DNA from: Alteribacillus bidgolensis
Lineage (GTDB): Bacteria; Bacillota; Bacilli; Bacillales; Marinococcaceae
Length of the DNA: 64,000 nt
Reading direction: 5' to 3'
Assembly: GCF_002886255.1 (NCBI RefSeq)
Contig: NZ_KZ614149.1
Coordinates: forward strand, 4,213,272-4,277,271
The first letter of the stretch is position 1; every line of letters starts with the position of its first letter. A program made the translations under genes and the position numbers. Below the pieces are notes generated by a model that had not been told where the DNA came from, made no database searches, and saw nothing but the letters and a program-made list of their open reading frames with translations. Of the stretch, positions 52,532-61,880 are shown piece by piece.

Positions 52532-53524
52532 GTGCCGACTATATCCGACGTAGCAAAATTATCAGGCTTATCTAAAAGTACGGTATCAAGAGTCATAAAT
52601 AATTATCCGCACGTTTCTAAAGAGAAGCGTGAATTGGTAGAAAAAGCAATGAAGGAACTGTCTTATACACCAAGCCCCACTGCAAGAAGAATGAGAGGGC
52701 AGGTAACAACAACGATCGGCGTGATCATACCGCGAATCACGAACCCTTTTTTCTCTTATTTAGTGAATGCTATTGAACAAACAGCATATAAAAACGGCCA
52801 CCAAGTTATCATTTTTCAAAGCAATGAAAACAAAGAGAAGGAAATTGATTTTCTCAACCTGTTAAAGACAAATCAAGTAGATGGGGTTATTATGACGGCT
52901 ATTGAAAATGATTGGGAGGTCGTCAGGTCTTTTCAAGAGTTTGGACCGATCCTGTTATGTAACGAGTATCTAAACAATGCTGATGTTCCTACGGTTCGAC
53001 TGGACCAAATAAAAGGCGCTTACATTGGCACAAAGCACCTGCTTGAAAAAGGGCATACAAAAATTGCTTACTGCACGGGGGGATTATTTGCTGTAGATGG
53101 AAAGGACTGCGACCGAAATCAAGGGTTTCAAAAGGCAATGCAAGAAGGTGGACTAACTGTCAACCCGCCATGGGTTTTTGTCAATAAGCACACAATGGAA
53201 GATGGCAAGGCAGTGATGAGGCAGATTCTAGATATGAAAGAGAGACCGACAGCTGTCTTTACAGGAAGTGATGAGGTTGCCGGCGGCATTATAGTTGAAG
53301 CAAAAGAGAGTGGATTAAATATTCCTGAAGATATAGCTGTGATTGGGTTTGATGATCAGCCGCTGGCAGAGCTTGTCGCCCCCAAACTAACAACTATTCG
53401 CCAGCCAGTTAACGATATGGGGCAAAAAGCCGTTCAAATAATGATTAAAATGCTAAACCATGAAAAATTAGAGCAAATGGAATATGAGCTGCCTATTGAA
53501 TTAATATGCCGGCAGTCAACTTAA
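52532..53524 (+). CDS. LacI-family transcriptional regulator
   Basis: The 330-residue repressor has the LacI helix-turn-helix (TISDVAKLSGLSKSTVSRVI) and hinge (YTPSPTARRMRG), then a periplasmic-binding-like sensor domain (TIGVIIPRITNPFFS, GVIMTAIEN, FTGSDEVAGGIIVEA, VIGFDDQPLAEL, TTIRQPVNDMG). GTG 52532 is preceded by TTGGAGTG. It is the first gene of an alpha-glucoside cluster and is likely its sugar-responsive repressor. Confidence 0.94.
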   Translation: MPTISDVAKLSGLSKSTVSRVINNYPHVSKEKRELVEKAMKELSYTPSPTARRMRGQVTTTIGVIIPRITNPFFSYLVNAIEQTAYKNGHQVIIFQSNENKEKEIDFLNLLKTNQVDGVIMTAIENDWEVVRSFQEFGPILLCNEYLNNADVPTVRLDQIKGAYIGTKHLLEKGHTKIAYCTGGLFAVDGKDCDRNQGFQKAMQEGGLTVNPPWVFVNKHTMEDGKAVMRQILDMKERPTAVFTGSDEVAGGIIVEAKESGLNIPEDIAVIGFDDQPLAELVAPKLTTIRQPVNDMGQKAVQIMIKMLNHEKLEQMEYELPIELICRQST

Positions 53525-53532
53525 AAAAAGTA

Positions 53533-53550
53533 TTGAAACCGATACCAATA
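53533..53550 (+). promoter_or_regulatory. LacI/cre-like operator 1
   Basis: TTGAAACCGATACCAATA, 9 bases after the regulator stop. It resembles site 2 and matches 13 of 14 positions of the CcpA cre consensus TGWAANCGNTNWCA, so either regulator could bind. Confidence 0.5.
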
Positions 53551-53657
53551 TCATTTATACTACTCATTATATAGACAAAGGAAAGTTATCAAAGGCAATT
53601 TATGCATATACTTTTCGACAATTTACTACTAGATTCAGTAGTTTTCTTTTTCATTTA

Positions 53658-53676
53658 ATTGAAACCGATTCCAGTA
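53658..53676 (+). promoter_or_regulatory. LacI/cre-like operator 2
   Basis: ATTGAAACCGATTCCAGTA, 38 bases before the sugar-binding protein start, sharing TTGAAACCGATWCCARTA with site 1. A pair at about 125-base spacing would allow looping. Confidence 0.55.
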
Positions 53677-53713
53677 TTCGGATAAATTACACATAGTGAG
53701 GAGTGTCATAAGA

Positions 53714-55003
53714 GTGAGGAAACACAAAGGTTTCACGATGGTACTGTTAACTTTTCTTTTCCTTGGAATCTTTTTAAGTGCATGTATGTCCGATGATTCT
53801 GAAAATCAACATGCCGAGGGGAAAATTTCGATTGATATCTATCAAGGGAAAGTAGAATTTCGCGATCAATTTATTAAACTTGCTGAAAAATATGAAGAAG
53901 AAAATCCGGATGTAAGTATTAGTGTTACAGCTGTTGGGGGAGGAACGGATTATTTTACTTCCCTGCGATCGCGGTTTTCAGCGGGAGATGAACCAGAAAT
54001 CTTCAGCGTTGCCGGGCCGTCAGAAGCGGAGGATTTTAAACAGTATTTATCAGATTTGTCTGATACTAAAGCAGCAAGTTTAGCTTTAGAAGGTACTCTC
54101 GATGGATTAATGGAGGGAGAACAAGTTTATGGTCTGCCTTTTAATCAAGAAGGCTACGGATTGATTTACAATAAAAAAATGTTTGAGGAAGCGGGTATTG
54201 ATGCTGAAAAAATACTTACTTATGAAGATTTAGAAGAAGCTGTTCAAAAACTGGACAGCCAAAAAGATGAGCTGGGTATAGAAGAGGTGTTTGCGCTTCC
54301 GGCAAATGAAGAGTGGGTGATTAGTAATCACTTGGCAAATACGTTTATTGCACCAGAATTCAATAATAGCGTGATGGAAGCGTATGAAAGCGGTACGGTG
54401 CCCTTTGAAAAAAGCGAAGAGCTCAAAAGAATATTAGATCTTCAAAATACGTACTCTATTCAACCAACGTTAAGCATGGACTATTCGCAGCAGGTAGAGC
54501 AATATTTTACGCTTGAAAAAGTGGCAATCATCCAGCAAGGCAATTGGATTTACCCTACCGTTGCACAAATGGATCAGACATTTGCGGAAGATAACTTAGG
54601 CATTCTGCCAATCCCAGTTGAAGGCCATGAAGGAAAGCTTCCTGTTGGTGTGCCGAACTACTGGGTTGTAAATGACAATAAAGACGACGAAGTGGTGGAA
54701 GCTTCTAAAGATTTCTTGAATTGGATGTACACATCGGAAGAAGGTAAAGAAATAGTACTGAATGATTTAAATTTCATTCCAGCTTATGAAGGTTTTGATA
54801 CTTCTGAAATTGCAGATCCTCTGTCTAGAGAAATTTACGAATATTCTTCTAAAGGATATACAATTGACTGGGTGTTTGTAGGCTTTCCTACTCCTTGGAC
54901 TGATTCCTTAGGCGCGAATATGCAGGAATATATAGACGGAGGGAAAACGTGGGAAGAAGTGATTGAAGATTCCCGCAGAGAATGGGAAGGCATGAGACAG
55001 TAA
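53714..55003 (+). CDS. ABC transporter sugar-binding lipoprotein
   Basis: The 429-residue extracellular solute-binding protein (family 1, maltose-type) has a signal with lipobox LSAC and the folds VEFRDQFIKLAEKYEEENPD, GLPFNQEGYGLIYNKKMFEEAGID, QQGNWIYPTVAQM and DFLNWMYTSEEGKE. It should bind an oligosaccharide, probably an alpha-glucoside given the GH13 enzyme downstream. GTG 53714 is chosen for the GAGGAG site. No ATPase is encoded in the cluster, so a shared MsmX-type ATPase is expected elsewhere. Confidence 0.92.
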   Translation: MRKHKGFTMVLLTFLFLGIFLSACMSDDSENQHAEGKISIDIYQGKVEFRDQFIKLAEKYEEENPDVSISVTAVGGGTDYFTSLRSRFSAGDEPEIFSVAGPSEAEDFKQYLSDLSDTKAASLALEGTLDGLMEGEQVYGLPFNQEGYGLIYNKKMFEEAGIDAEKILTYEDLEEAVQKLDSQKDELGIEEVFALPANEEWVISNHLANTFIAPEFNNSVMEAYESGTVPFEKSEELKRILDLQNTYSIQPTLSMDYSQQVEQYFTLEKVAIIQQGNWIYPTVAQMDQTFAEDNLGILPIPVEGHEGKLPVGVPNYWVVNDNKDDEVVEASKDFLNWMYTSEEGKEIVLNDLNFIPAYEGFDTSEIADPLSREIYEYSSKGYTIDWVFVGFPTPWTDSLGANMQEYIDGGKTWEEVIEDSRREWEGMRQ

Positions 55004-55086
55004 TCGATTAGAACTACAGCTCATTTTGTTGGCAGATGTCCTAATACAAATTAACTTGTTCTTACGCTTGAAAAGGAGGTATGTTC

Positions 55087-55947
55087 ATGAAAAGCCGGGA
55101 ATTTTCCTATTGGTTATTTCTAACACCGGTTATTTTAAGTTTGACCCTAGTTGTCATTATACCGCTGCTGTTTGGGTTATATTATTCTTTTACAGATTGG
55201 AATGGATTAACAGTAAGTACTTTTATTGGTCTGGATCATTATATGCGTGTATTTGAAGATCAACGATTCATCAGTTCCCTTTGGTTCACGATTAAATTTT
55301 CCGTGGTCACCGTTATTTTACTTAATATATTGGGTTTAGGACTGGCTTTACTAGTAACTAAACAATTAAAATCAAGTCATTTGCTTCGAACGATTTTCTT
55401 TATGCCTAACTTGATAGGCGGCCTTATTCTGGGTTTTATTTGGCAGTTCATTTTTATTAGCGTGTTTTCAGATATAGGGAGTATTTTCGGGGCTGAAAGC
55501 CTGCAAGGATGGCTGTCGTCTCCTGCTACAGGTTTTTGGGGGCTTGTTATATTAACGTCCTGGCAGATGGCTGGTTACATTATGATTATCTACATCGCTT
55601 ACTTGCAAAATATTCCGAGCGAATTATTAGAAGCAGCAGAGGTGGATGGGGCGAATGCGTTTCAACGATTTCGCCATGTTCTTTTTCCATTAGTTGCTCC
55701 GGCTTTTACCGTAAGCATGTTTTTAACACTGTCCACAGCTTTTAAAATTTATGATCAAAACTTATCTTTAACCGATGGAGGTCCGTACAATTCTACGGAA
55801 ATGGTCGCAATGAATATTGTAAATACAGCTTTCACCTATAACGAAATGGCATACGGCCAGGCGAAAGCTATTATATTTTTCATTTTTGTGGCAGCCATCG
55901 CTATTACTCAGGTTTATTACAATAAAAAAAGGGAGGTCGAGCTATGA
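55087..55947 (+). CDS. ABC sugar transporter permease (MalF-like)
   Basis: The 286-residue permease has six helices and the ATPase-contact EAA loop ELLEAAEVDGANAFQRFRHVLFP. ATG 55087 lies 7 bases after AAAGGAGGT; an ATG at 55081 is too close. Typical first permease (MalF/LacF-like) of family-1 carbohydrate importers. It overlaps the next permease by 4 bases. Confidence 0.93.
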   Translation: MKSREFSYWLFLTPVILSLTLVVIIPLLFGLYYSFTDWNGLTVSTFIGLDHYMRVFEDQRFISSLWFTIKFSVVTVILLNILGLGLALLVTKQLKSSHLLRTIFFMPNLIGGLILGFIWQFIFISVFSDIGSIFGAESLQGWLSSPATGFWGLVILTSWQMAGYIMIIYIAYLQNIPSELLEAAEVDGANAFQRFRHVLFPLVAPAFTVSMFLTLSTAFKIYDQNLSLTDGGPYNSTEMVAMNIVNTAFTYNEMAYGQAKAIIFFIFVAAIAITQVYYNKKREVEL

Positions 55948-56765
55948 TGAAGGGCCGAAAAAGAAGGCTGTATGTTCTGGAAATACTCGGTATTTTACTC
56001 GGATTGCTATGGCTCTCCCCATTTTATCTAATAGCAGTAAATGCTTTTAAGACAAATAGAGACATTTTTGCAGATGTGCTGGGTTTTCCTTCAAATCCGA
56101 CCATTCAGAACTTTATTCAAGCATTCATTGATTTGCAGTTTTTACAATCACTGTTTAACTCATTGATTATTACTGTAGCAAGTATTGGAATTATCGTTTT
56201 TTTCTCATCCATGGCAGCATATGCTCTGGCACGCAATAAATCAAAACTCAGCAGCGTTATTTTATTAATCTTTGTTGCTGCGATGCTTATTCCTTTTCAG
56301 GCAGTAATGATTCCGCTCGTTGCTCTTTTTGGGAAGGCGGAAATGTTAAATATGGTCGGCCTTATCTTCATGTATTTAGGGTTTGGTTCAAGCCTGGCTA
56401 TATTTTTGTACCACGGGGCAATGACCAGTATTCCCAGTACGTTGGATGAAGCTGCCATTATCGACGGGGCGAATAAATTTCAAACGTTCTGGTTTATCAT
56501 TTTCCCTTTATTGAAACCGATCTCAGTAACGGTAGGAATATTAAATGTGATCTGGATCTGGAATGACTTTTTATTACCTTCCTTAATTTTAAGTGATTCG
56601 GAAGCAACGATTCCTTTACGAATGTTTTATTTCTTTGGGCAGTACACAAAACAGTGGCATTTAGCCTTAGCAGGGCTGACCATCGTTATTATTCCTGTTA
56701 TCGTTTTCTATTTCATTGCTCAAAAACAGATTATAAAAGGGGTATCCGAAGGAGCAGTAAAATAA
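55944..56765 (+). CDS. ABC sugar transporter permease (MalG-like)
   Basis: The 273-residue second permease has six helices, the start PFYLIAVNAFKTNRDIF typical for MalG/LacG and the EAA loop TLDEAAIIDGANKFQTFWFIIFPLLKP. It pairs with the previous permease to form the channel for the sugar delivered by the binding protein. Confidence 0.94.
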   Translation: MMKGRKRRLYVLEILGILLGLLWLSPFYLIAVNAFKTNRDIFADVLGFPSNPTIQNFIQAFIDLQFLQSLFNSLIITVASIGIIVFFSSMAAYALARNKSKLSSVILLIFVAAMLIPFQAVMIPLVALFGKAEMLNMVGLIFMYLGFGSSLAIFLYHGAMTSIPSTLDEAAIIDGANKFQTFWFIIFPLLKPISVTVGILNVIWIWNDFLLPSLILSDSEATIPLRMFYFFGQYTKQWHLALAGLTIVIIPVIVFYFIAQKQIIKGVSEGAVK

Positions 56766-56802
56766 AAAACGAAAGGAAGTCTATTAAAGGGGGACTGCAA
56801 AG

Positions 56803-57480
56803 GTGACGATGAATGGCTTTTACCGTGTCAGTGAATGGATAATGAGACTTTCTGTAGTGAATCTGTTATGGATTGTTTTTAACCTTCCACTTGTATTGAT
56901 TATTTTAAATGTCATGCAAGTCGATCAGCCTGGAGTGAAGTTTTTTTCTATTATAGTGCTGACCATTCTTGCACCATTTTTATTTTTTCCCGCAACAGCC
57001 GCTATGTTTTCTTCGGTGAGAGACTGGACGTTAAGTAGGGACGCTGTGAGTCTATCAAAAAACTATTGGTTTTATTACAAGGAAAACTACCGCAATAGTC
57101 TGCTTGGAGGAGCGGTGTTAACCCTTATTTGGTTCGTCTGGGCAGTAGACTCTTATTATTTTAGTCAAGCGAATATGGTGTTGATGTTTTCCTTCATCGC
57201 TTTAGGGGTAATTCTTTTCGTTTTCACCATAAACTTTTTTTCCGTATTGGTTCATTATCAGATAAACGTCAGATCCCTCTTAAAACAAGCATTTCTATTT
57301 ACATTTGCAAGTCCATTATTAAGCAGCGTAATAAGCTTTAGCAGCTTTCTAATAATATATGTAAGCATGAATGGGCTGCAGCTGATTGTTCCATTGTTTA
57401 GCGGAACATTAATAGCATTTATATCATTTTCAGCATTTTATCGATTTTATGTGAAATATCAGTCTATACATTCAGCATAG
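56803..57480 (+). CDS. DUF624 (YesL-like) membrane protein
   Basis: The 225-residue protein has five or six helices and the DUF624 start (FYRVSEWIMRLSVVNLLWIVFNLP) with ATAAMFSSVRDW. Members are found in sugar-utilisation operons of Bacillus next to ABC importers (YesL/YteU), with a supposed but unproven role in transport. GTG 56803 after GGGGGA or ATG 56809 may be the start. Confidence 0.85.
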   Translation: MTMNGFYRVSEWIMRLSVVNLLWIVFNLPLVLIILNVMQVDQPGVKFFSIIVLTILAPFLFFPATAAMFSSVRDWTLSRDAVSLSKNYWFYYKENYRNSLLGGAVLTLIWFVWAVDSYYFSQANMVLMFSFIALGVILFVFTINFFSVLVHYQINVRSLLKQAFLFTFASPLLSSVISFSSFLIIYVSMNGLQLIVPLFSGTLIAFISFSAFYRFYVKYQSIHSA

Positions 57481-57497
57481 GAAAGGAGTTTTAAACC

Positions 57498-59165
57498 ATG
57501 TATTCAAAGTGGTGGCATCAATCTGTAGTGTATCAAATTTATCCAAGGAGTTTTTACGATTCTAATAATGACGGGGTAGGAGACTTACGAGGAGTAATAG
57601 AAAAGCTGGATTATTTTAAAGAATTAGGAATTGACGTCATTTGGTTAAGCCCTGTGTATAAATCACCAATGGATGATAATGGGTACGATATATCAGACTA
57701 TAAAGGCATTGCAGAACAGTTTGGTTCGATGGAAGACATGGATGTATTGATCCAGGAAGCTGATAAAATAGGGATAAAAATAGTAATGGACTTAGTTATT
57801 AATCATACCTCCGATGAACATGCATGGTTTATGGAATCAAAAAGCAGCAGAGAAAATCCAAAGAGAGACTGGTATATTTGGCGGGATGGCAAAGAAAACG
57901 GTGAGCCGCCGAATAATTTACGGTCGATTTTTGGAGGGGCCTGCTGGGAGTATGATGAAACGACACAGCAATATTTTTTCCACTCGTTTTCGAAAAGACA
58001 ACCTGATTTAAATTGGGAAAATCCAGACGTCCGCAATGAATTATACAAAATGGTCAATTGGTGGCTCGACAAAGGAATCGGCGGATTTAGAGTGGATGCG
58101 ATAACTTTCATAAAGAAACCGGACGAGTTTAAAGACCTGCCAGCCGACGCGTACGATGGAAGAGTGCTTGTAAAACCAAACCACCCCGGCATTGGAAAAT
58201 ATCTTTCTGAGTTGAATCAGGAAACATTTTCGAAATATGATATCTTTACCGTAGCAGAAGCACCGGGAGTTACATTAGATGAATTGCCAACGTTTGTGGG
58301 AGAAGACGGCTATTTTGATATGTTAATACAGTTTGACCATGTGGATTTAGATTTAGGGGAAGAAGGAAAATGGTATAAACCAAAGAAGTGGGATTTAATA
58401 GATTTCAAGAAAGCTATTTCAAACAACCAAAAAGCCATTCAAGATAACGGATGGACCGCTTTGTACCTTGAAAATCATGATCAGCCCCGTTCGATAGACA
58501 GGTTTATTCCTGAAGAGGATAGAGGACCTGCAGCCGGTAAAATGTTAGCAACGTTATATTTCTTTTTGAAAGGGACTCCGTTTATTTATCAAGGTCAGGA
58601 AATAGGGATGACAAATGTTAAATATTCTTCTATTTCCGAGTACGATGATATTGCATCGATTGATCAATACCAATCCGCTTTAGAGGAAGGATATACAGAG
58701 CAAGAAGCCTTATCATATATACATAAGCGGAGCCGCGATAATTCCAGGACCCCAATGCAATGGAATGACCAAATAAATGGGGGCTTTACAAAAGGAGAGC
58801 CCTGGTTAAAAACCAACTCAAATTATTCATTTGTTAATGTGAATAACAACTTAAAGGATACCCAATCGCTGTTTTATTATTATAAGAAATTAATTAACTT
58901 AAGAAAAAATAGTTCATATGCTGATATTTTTACGTATGGAGAATTCAAAGAAGTGATGGAAGAGCATCCTCAAGTTTTTGCTTATACAAGAACGCTGCAG
59001 GATAAAGAAGTGCTTGTAGTGGCTAGTTTTTCAAACGAAGAAGTAAGCATACCATTGGAAAAAGAAGCACGCGGGGTTATTATTTCAAACTATGAAGACA
59101 GTACAGAAAACCTCCGTTCATTCATTCTTCGACCGTATGAAAGTGTCGTATATGATATTAAATAA
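57498..59165 (+). CDS. malL: GH13 alpha-glucosidase (oligo-1,6-glucosidase type)
   Basis: The 555-residue intracellular enzyme removes glucose from the non-reducing end of small alpha-glucosides. GH13 conserved regions are clear: DLVINHTSDEHAWF (region I), GFRVDAITF (nucleophile Asp), TVAEAPG (acid/base Glu) and ENHDQPR (third Asp). No signal peptide. GH13_31 length (about 555-560) fits MalL. Substrates may be isomaltose, maltose or sucrose-type; the linkage is not decided by sequence. The HDQPR region is followed by a terminator, ending the cluster. Confidence 0.93.
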   Translation: MYSKWWHQSVVYQIYPRSFYDSNNDGVGDLRGVIEKLDYFKELGIDVIWLSPVYKSPMDDNGYDISDYKGIAEQFGSMEDMDVLIQEADKIGIKIVMDLVINHTSDEHAWFMESKSSRENPKRDWYIWRDGKENGEPPNNLRSIFGGACWEYDETTQQYFFHSFSKRQPDLNWENPDVRNELYKMVNWWLDKGIGGFRVDAITFIKKPDEFKDLPADAYDGRVLVKPNHPGIGKYLSELNQETFSKYDIFTVAEAPGVTLDELPTFVGEDGYFDMLIQFDHVDLDLGEEGKWYKPKKWDLIDFKKAISNNQKAIQDNGWTALYLENHDQPRSIDRFIPEEDRGPAAGKMLATLYFFLKGTPFIYQGQEIGMTNVKYSSISEYDDIASIDQYQSALEEGYTEQEALSYIHKRSRDNSRTPMQWNDQINGGFTKGEPWLKTNSNYSFVNVNNNLKDTQSLFYYYKKLINLRKNSSYADIFTYGEFKEVMEEHPQVFAYTRTLQDKEVLVVASFSNEEVSIPLEKEARGVIISNYEDSTENLRSFILRPYESVVYDIK

Positions 59166-59178
59166 ACAACAAAGCATT

Positions 59179-59216
59179 AAGGGGCTGTCCCAAAAGAGCA
59201 GCCCCTTCCTTTTTAT
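59179..59216 (+). terminator. Rho-independent terminator
   Basis: AAGGGGCTG / CAGCCCCTT stem with an 11-base loop and CCTTTTTATT tail, 14 bases after the alpha-glucosidase. Confidence 0.93.
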
Positions 59217-59629
59217 TCAATCATAAATACTAAAAAAGAAATCATCCTTCTAATGAAATGGTAAGTACCAACACAAACCAATATACATAAAGGTCTTATT
59301 TTTAAAGGTTATAACATGGGTCAACTTATTCTTCCAATGGATTTTAGCACCTCATTCCCCCATATGTCACGGAGGTAATTGACAATAAAGAAGAAATGAT
59401 ACAAACCGAGTTTTTCTAACTGAAAAATTTTATTGTTTCGGTTTAAGATAAAATGCGGTTATTGTCAAAAAAAAGAGAAAAATATGTTTTTTCTGAATTT
59501 TTTACCTAAATTTAACCTTCCAAGCGTATAATAAAAGACACGTTTGTTTATTTAGAAATATAGTTAAGGAAATGTAGATAATGGAAAAAGGCAGGCTGTA
59601 TCTACATTACGCGAGGGAGGGTTTACAAA
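59217..59629. other. Intergenic region with a remnant of the 93-bp repeat
   Basis: CAAACCGAGTTTTTCTAA at 59402-59419 is identical to the 3' end of repeat copies A and C; the rest of the element is missing. TATAAT at 59528 is the probable -10 for the next gene. No other feature is evident. Confidence 0.45.
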
Positions 59630-60052
59630 ATGGATGAGAAAGAAAAGTCTGTTTTGGAGAATGCTGCGACAGAGGAAGAAAATGTTGACTCGCAAGAAAA
59701 ACCAGCGGAGAAACGAGTAAAAACGTCGATGGGCTTAGAAGAGAACGTGGCTGGGCTGTTATGTTATTTATTGGGACTCATTACGGGTATTGTTTTTTTA
59801 GTTTTAGAAAAGGATAGCCGCTTTGTACGTTTTCATGCGCTGCAATCAATTTTTATTTCAGGAACTTTAGTGGTGTTGAACATCGTCCTCACAGCGATAC
59901 CTGTTTTAGGATGGCTTCTTGGATTATTTTTATCTCTTATCGGCTTTGTTTTGTGGATTGTATTAATGGTGAAAGCTTATCAAGGAAAGTGGTTTAAACT
60001 GTCTATTTTTGGTGATATGGCTGAAAAGCAGTTAGATCAAATGAAAAAATAA
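59630..60052 (+). CDS. DUF4870 (Tic20-like) membrane protein
   Basis: The 140-residue protein has an acidic N-terminal tail (1-35), then three helices with the DUF4870 pattern: ENVAGLLCYLLGLITGIVFLVLEKDSRFVRFHALQSI, and a final AYQGKWFKLSIFGDMA. Conserved family FVRFHALQS is exact. Function is unknown; members are small envelope proteins. GGGAGG precedes the ATG. Likely monocistronic. Confidence 0.88.
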   Translation: MDEKEKSVLENAATEEENVDSQEKPAEKRVKTSMGLEENVAGLLCYLLGLITGIVFLVLEKDSRFVRFHALQSIFISGTLVVLNIVLTAIPVLGWLLGLFLSLIGFVLWIVLMVKAYQGKWFKLSIFGDMAEKQLDQMKK

Positions 60053-60112
60053 AAAGAACGACCAAAAAGCCCTATAAACTTCAACCGTATATAGGACTTA
60101 ATGAAGATCGGA

Positions 60113-60146
60113 CCGGCAGCGTGTTTTCAAGCTGCTGGCTTTTTTT
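60113..60146. terminator. Bidirectional terminator
   Basis: CCGGCAGC / GCTGCTGG stem with a 10-base loop and TTTTTTTG tail on the plus strand. It overlaps the 3' end of the convergent EamA-type gene. Confidence 0.7.
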
Positions 60147-61059
60147 GTTTTGTTTTTATTTTTTTCGCATAATAACTGTGTAAAAGCATGCCGGTAATAA
60201 TGACAATCAATCCAACAGAAGCTGTGGCGTTTGGTAACGGGACAGATAAAAGTAAAACTTCTCCGATTACGACAAATAATACTTGTGTTGACTGGGTTGC
60301 TTCTACTGCTGCCAGTTTGCTTTGGTGTTTACGTACGCTGTCTGTTGCAATAAAAAATAGAGAAGTAGCTATCACACCAGAGCATATGGCAACAATGAAA
60401 GCCTGAAAAATTTGGTCTGTGGAAGGTCCGCCGGATTTTATAAAACCAAATATACAAATGATGAACCAAACAGGAAGAGTGGCTAGGGTCATCCCTAGAA
60501 CTCGTTGAAACGTATCTAATCTCCCTCCGCATACTTCCATCATTTTTCGGTTGCCTAATGGATAAGCAAAGGCTGCTATTAATACCGGCATGATTCCAAT
60601 AATAATATCTTTCACAGCCAAAGTGTTTGCACTTTGCATTTGAATTATAGCGACACCGCTTAAAATAATAAATGAGATACAAAGAGCCCTTATTGGTATT
60701 TTTACGTTGTTAAAAAATAAAGGGCTGATTAAGACACCAGCTACAATTGTTGTTTGCCAGGTACCAGCAACGAGCCAGCCCGGTCCGTATGATGCTGCAT
60801 ATGTAAGCGGTGCATAAAACAATACAAAGCCTACAAAACTCCACCAAAACCATTGAATCGGTTGTTTTTTCATTTCTTGAATAACTTGTTTTAAGTTATG
60901 GCGAAAAAGTACAATAAGAAATAAAAAAGGGAGCATGAAAAGAAATCTAAGCGAAGAACTCCACACCCAGCTTCCCCCTGAAAGTTCCATCGAACGATTC
61001 AAAATAAATGTAACTGCGAAAAACATGGAAGCTATAATTCCAATAAATATTTCTTTCAT
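60127..61059 (-). CDS. DMT-type multidrug efflux transporter (EmrE/EamA)
   Basis: The 310-residue membrane protein has ten helices in two repeats: VTFILNRSMELSGGSWVWSSSLRFLFMLP, APLTYAASYGPGWLVAGTWQTTIVAG and, in the second half, HQSKLAAVEATQSTQVLFVVIGEVLLL. It matches the multidrug resistance efflux family PF13536 of Bacilli. The substrate is unknown. It is divergent from an XRE-cupin regulator, which probably controls it. C-terminus is Lys-rich. Confidence 0.9.
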   Translation of the reverse strand: MKEIFIGIIASMFFAVTFILNRSMELSGGSWVWSSSLRFLFMLPFLFLIVLFRHNLKQVIQEMKKQPIQWFWWSFVGFVLFYAPLTYAASYGPGWLVAGTWQTTIVAGVLISPLFFNNVKIPIRALCISFIILSGVAIIQMQSANTLAVKDIIIGIMPVLIAAFAYPLGNRKMMEVCGGRLDTFQRVLGMTLATLPVWFIICIFGFIKSGGPSTDQIFQAFIVAICSGVIATSLFFIATDSVRKHQSKLAAVEATQSTQVLFVVIGEVLLLSVPLPNATASVGLIVIITGMLLHSYYAKKIKTKQKKPAA

Positions 61060-61088
61060 GAAAAGACCCTTTCTCTCATCCTATGATT

Positions 61089-61127
61089 GGTATAGTATAG
61101 TTTATTAATAATTAATTATATTATACC
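61089..61127. promoter_or_regulatory. Divergent promoter with spaced inverted repeat
   Basis: GGTATAGTAT and ATATTATACC are inverted arms (one mismatch) separated by 19 bases, midway between the divergent transporter and regulator genes. It is a candidate operator; the TATACT/TATTATAC words may also be -10 boxes. Confidence 0.4.
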
Positions 61128-61171
61128 GTTTTAAGTAGAGAAAAACTACATCTTATAAGGAGTTATTAAAT

Positions 61172-61735
61172 ATGAGTAACGCAGAAACATTAGCGAAACA
61201 AGTTGGTTCTACACTAAGAAAAATAAGACAGGAACGAGGGATGAGTTTACAAGAACTGGCCGATCGGATTGAAGTAAGTAAGTTGACATTAGGAAAGATT
61301 GAAAGAGGAGAAGCAAATCCTTCTCTCACTGTTATTTGGAAAATAGCCAATGGGCTGTCCATTCCCATTTCGGTATTACTTAGTGAAGAACAACATGTTA
61401 AAATCTCACGAAAAAACACGGGGAATAAAGTAGTTAGCGCTAACGAGGCATGCACTCTTGAACCGATGTTTAATGTTTCACATTACGGGTCGATCGAAAT
61501 GCACAGAGCTTATTTAAAGCCAAACAGTGAATACTTTCCAGGATCCCATCAATCAGGGGTAGTAGAGTATGTAACTGTAATGGAGGGGGAAGTAAAGATC
61601 AATATAGAAGGTGAAATGTTTTATCTTAATCAACATGATTCTATAAAATTTAATGGAGATAGAGAGCATGCATATATTAACTCAACGGCTTCGACTGCTG
61701 TTTTGCACTTTGTAATGACATATGCCAATGCATGA
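61172..61735 (+). CDS. XRE-family regulator with cupin domain
   Basis: The 187-residue protein joins an N-terminal HTH_3 (GSTLRKIRQERGMSLQELADRIEVSKLTLGKIERGEANPS) to a C-terminal cupin (SGVVEYVTVMEGEVKINIEGEMFYLNQHDSIKFNGDREHAY). Such regulators sense small metabolites through the cupin. ATG follows AAGGAG. The divergent DMT exporter is the probable target, a frequent arrangement. Confidence 0.93.
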   Translation: MSNAETLAKQVGSTLRKIRQERGMSLQELADRIEVSKLTLGKIERGEANPSLTVIWKIANGLSIPISVLLSEEQHVKISRKNTGNKVVSANEACTLEPMFNVSHYGSIEMHRAYLKPNSEYFPGSHQSGVVEYVTVMEGEVKINIEGEMFYLNQHDSIKFNGDREHAYINSTASTAVLHFVMTYANA

Positions 61736-61880
61736 TACTGTGAAGCAAAGCCGGCTTGTGACATTGTTTTTACAAGTAAGAGTTATGTTTGGTCATTCTC
61801 GTATTATTACGGTGATAAATGGGTATGGAACCAATCTAAATGGCAAATTCTTATCCTCTTCTGAATGGAGCAGCCAAAAC

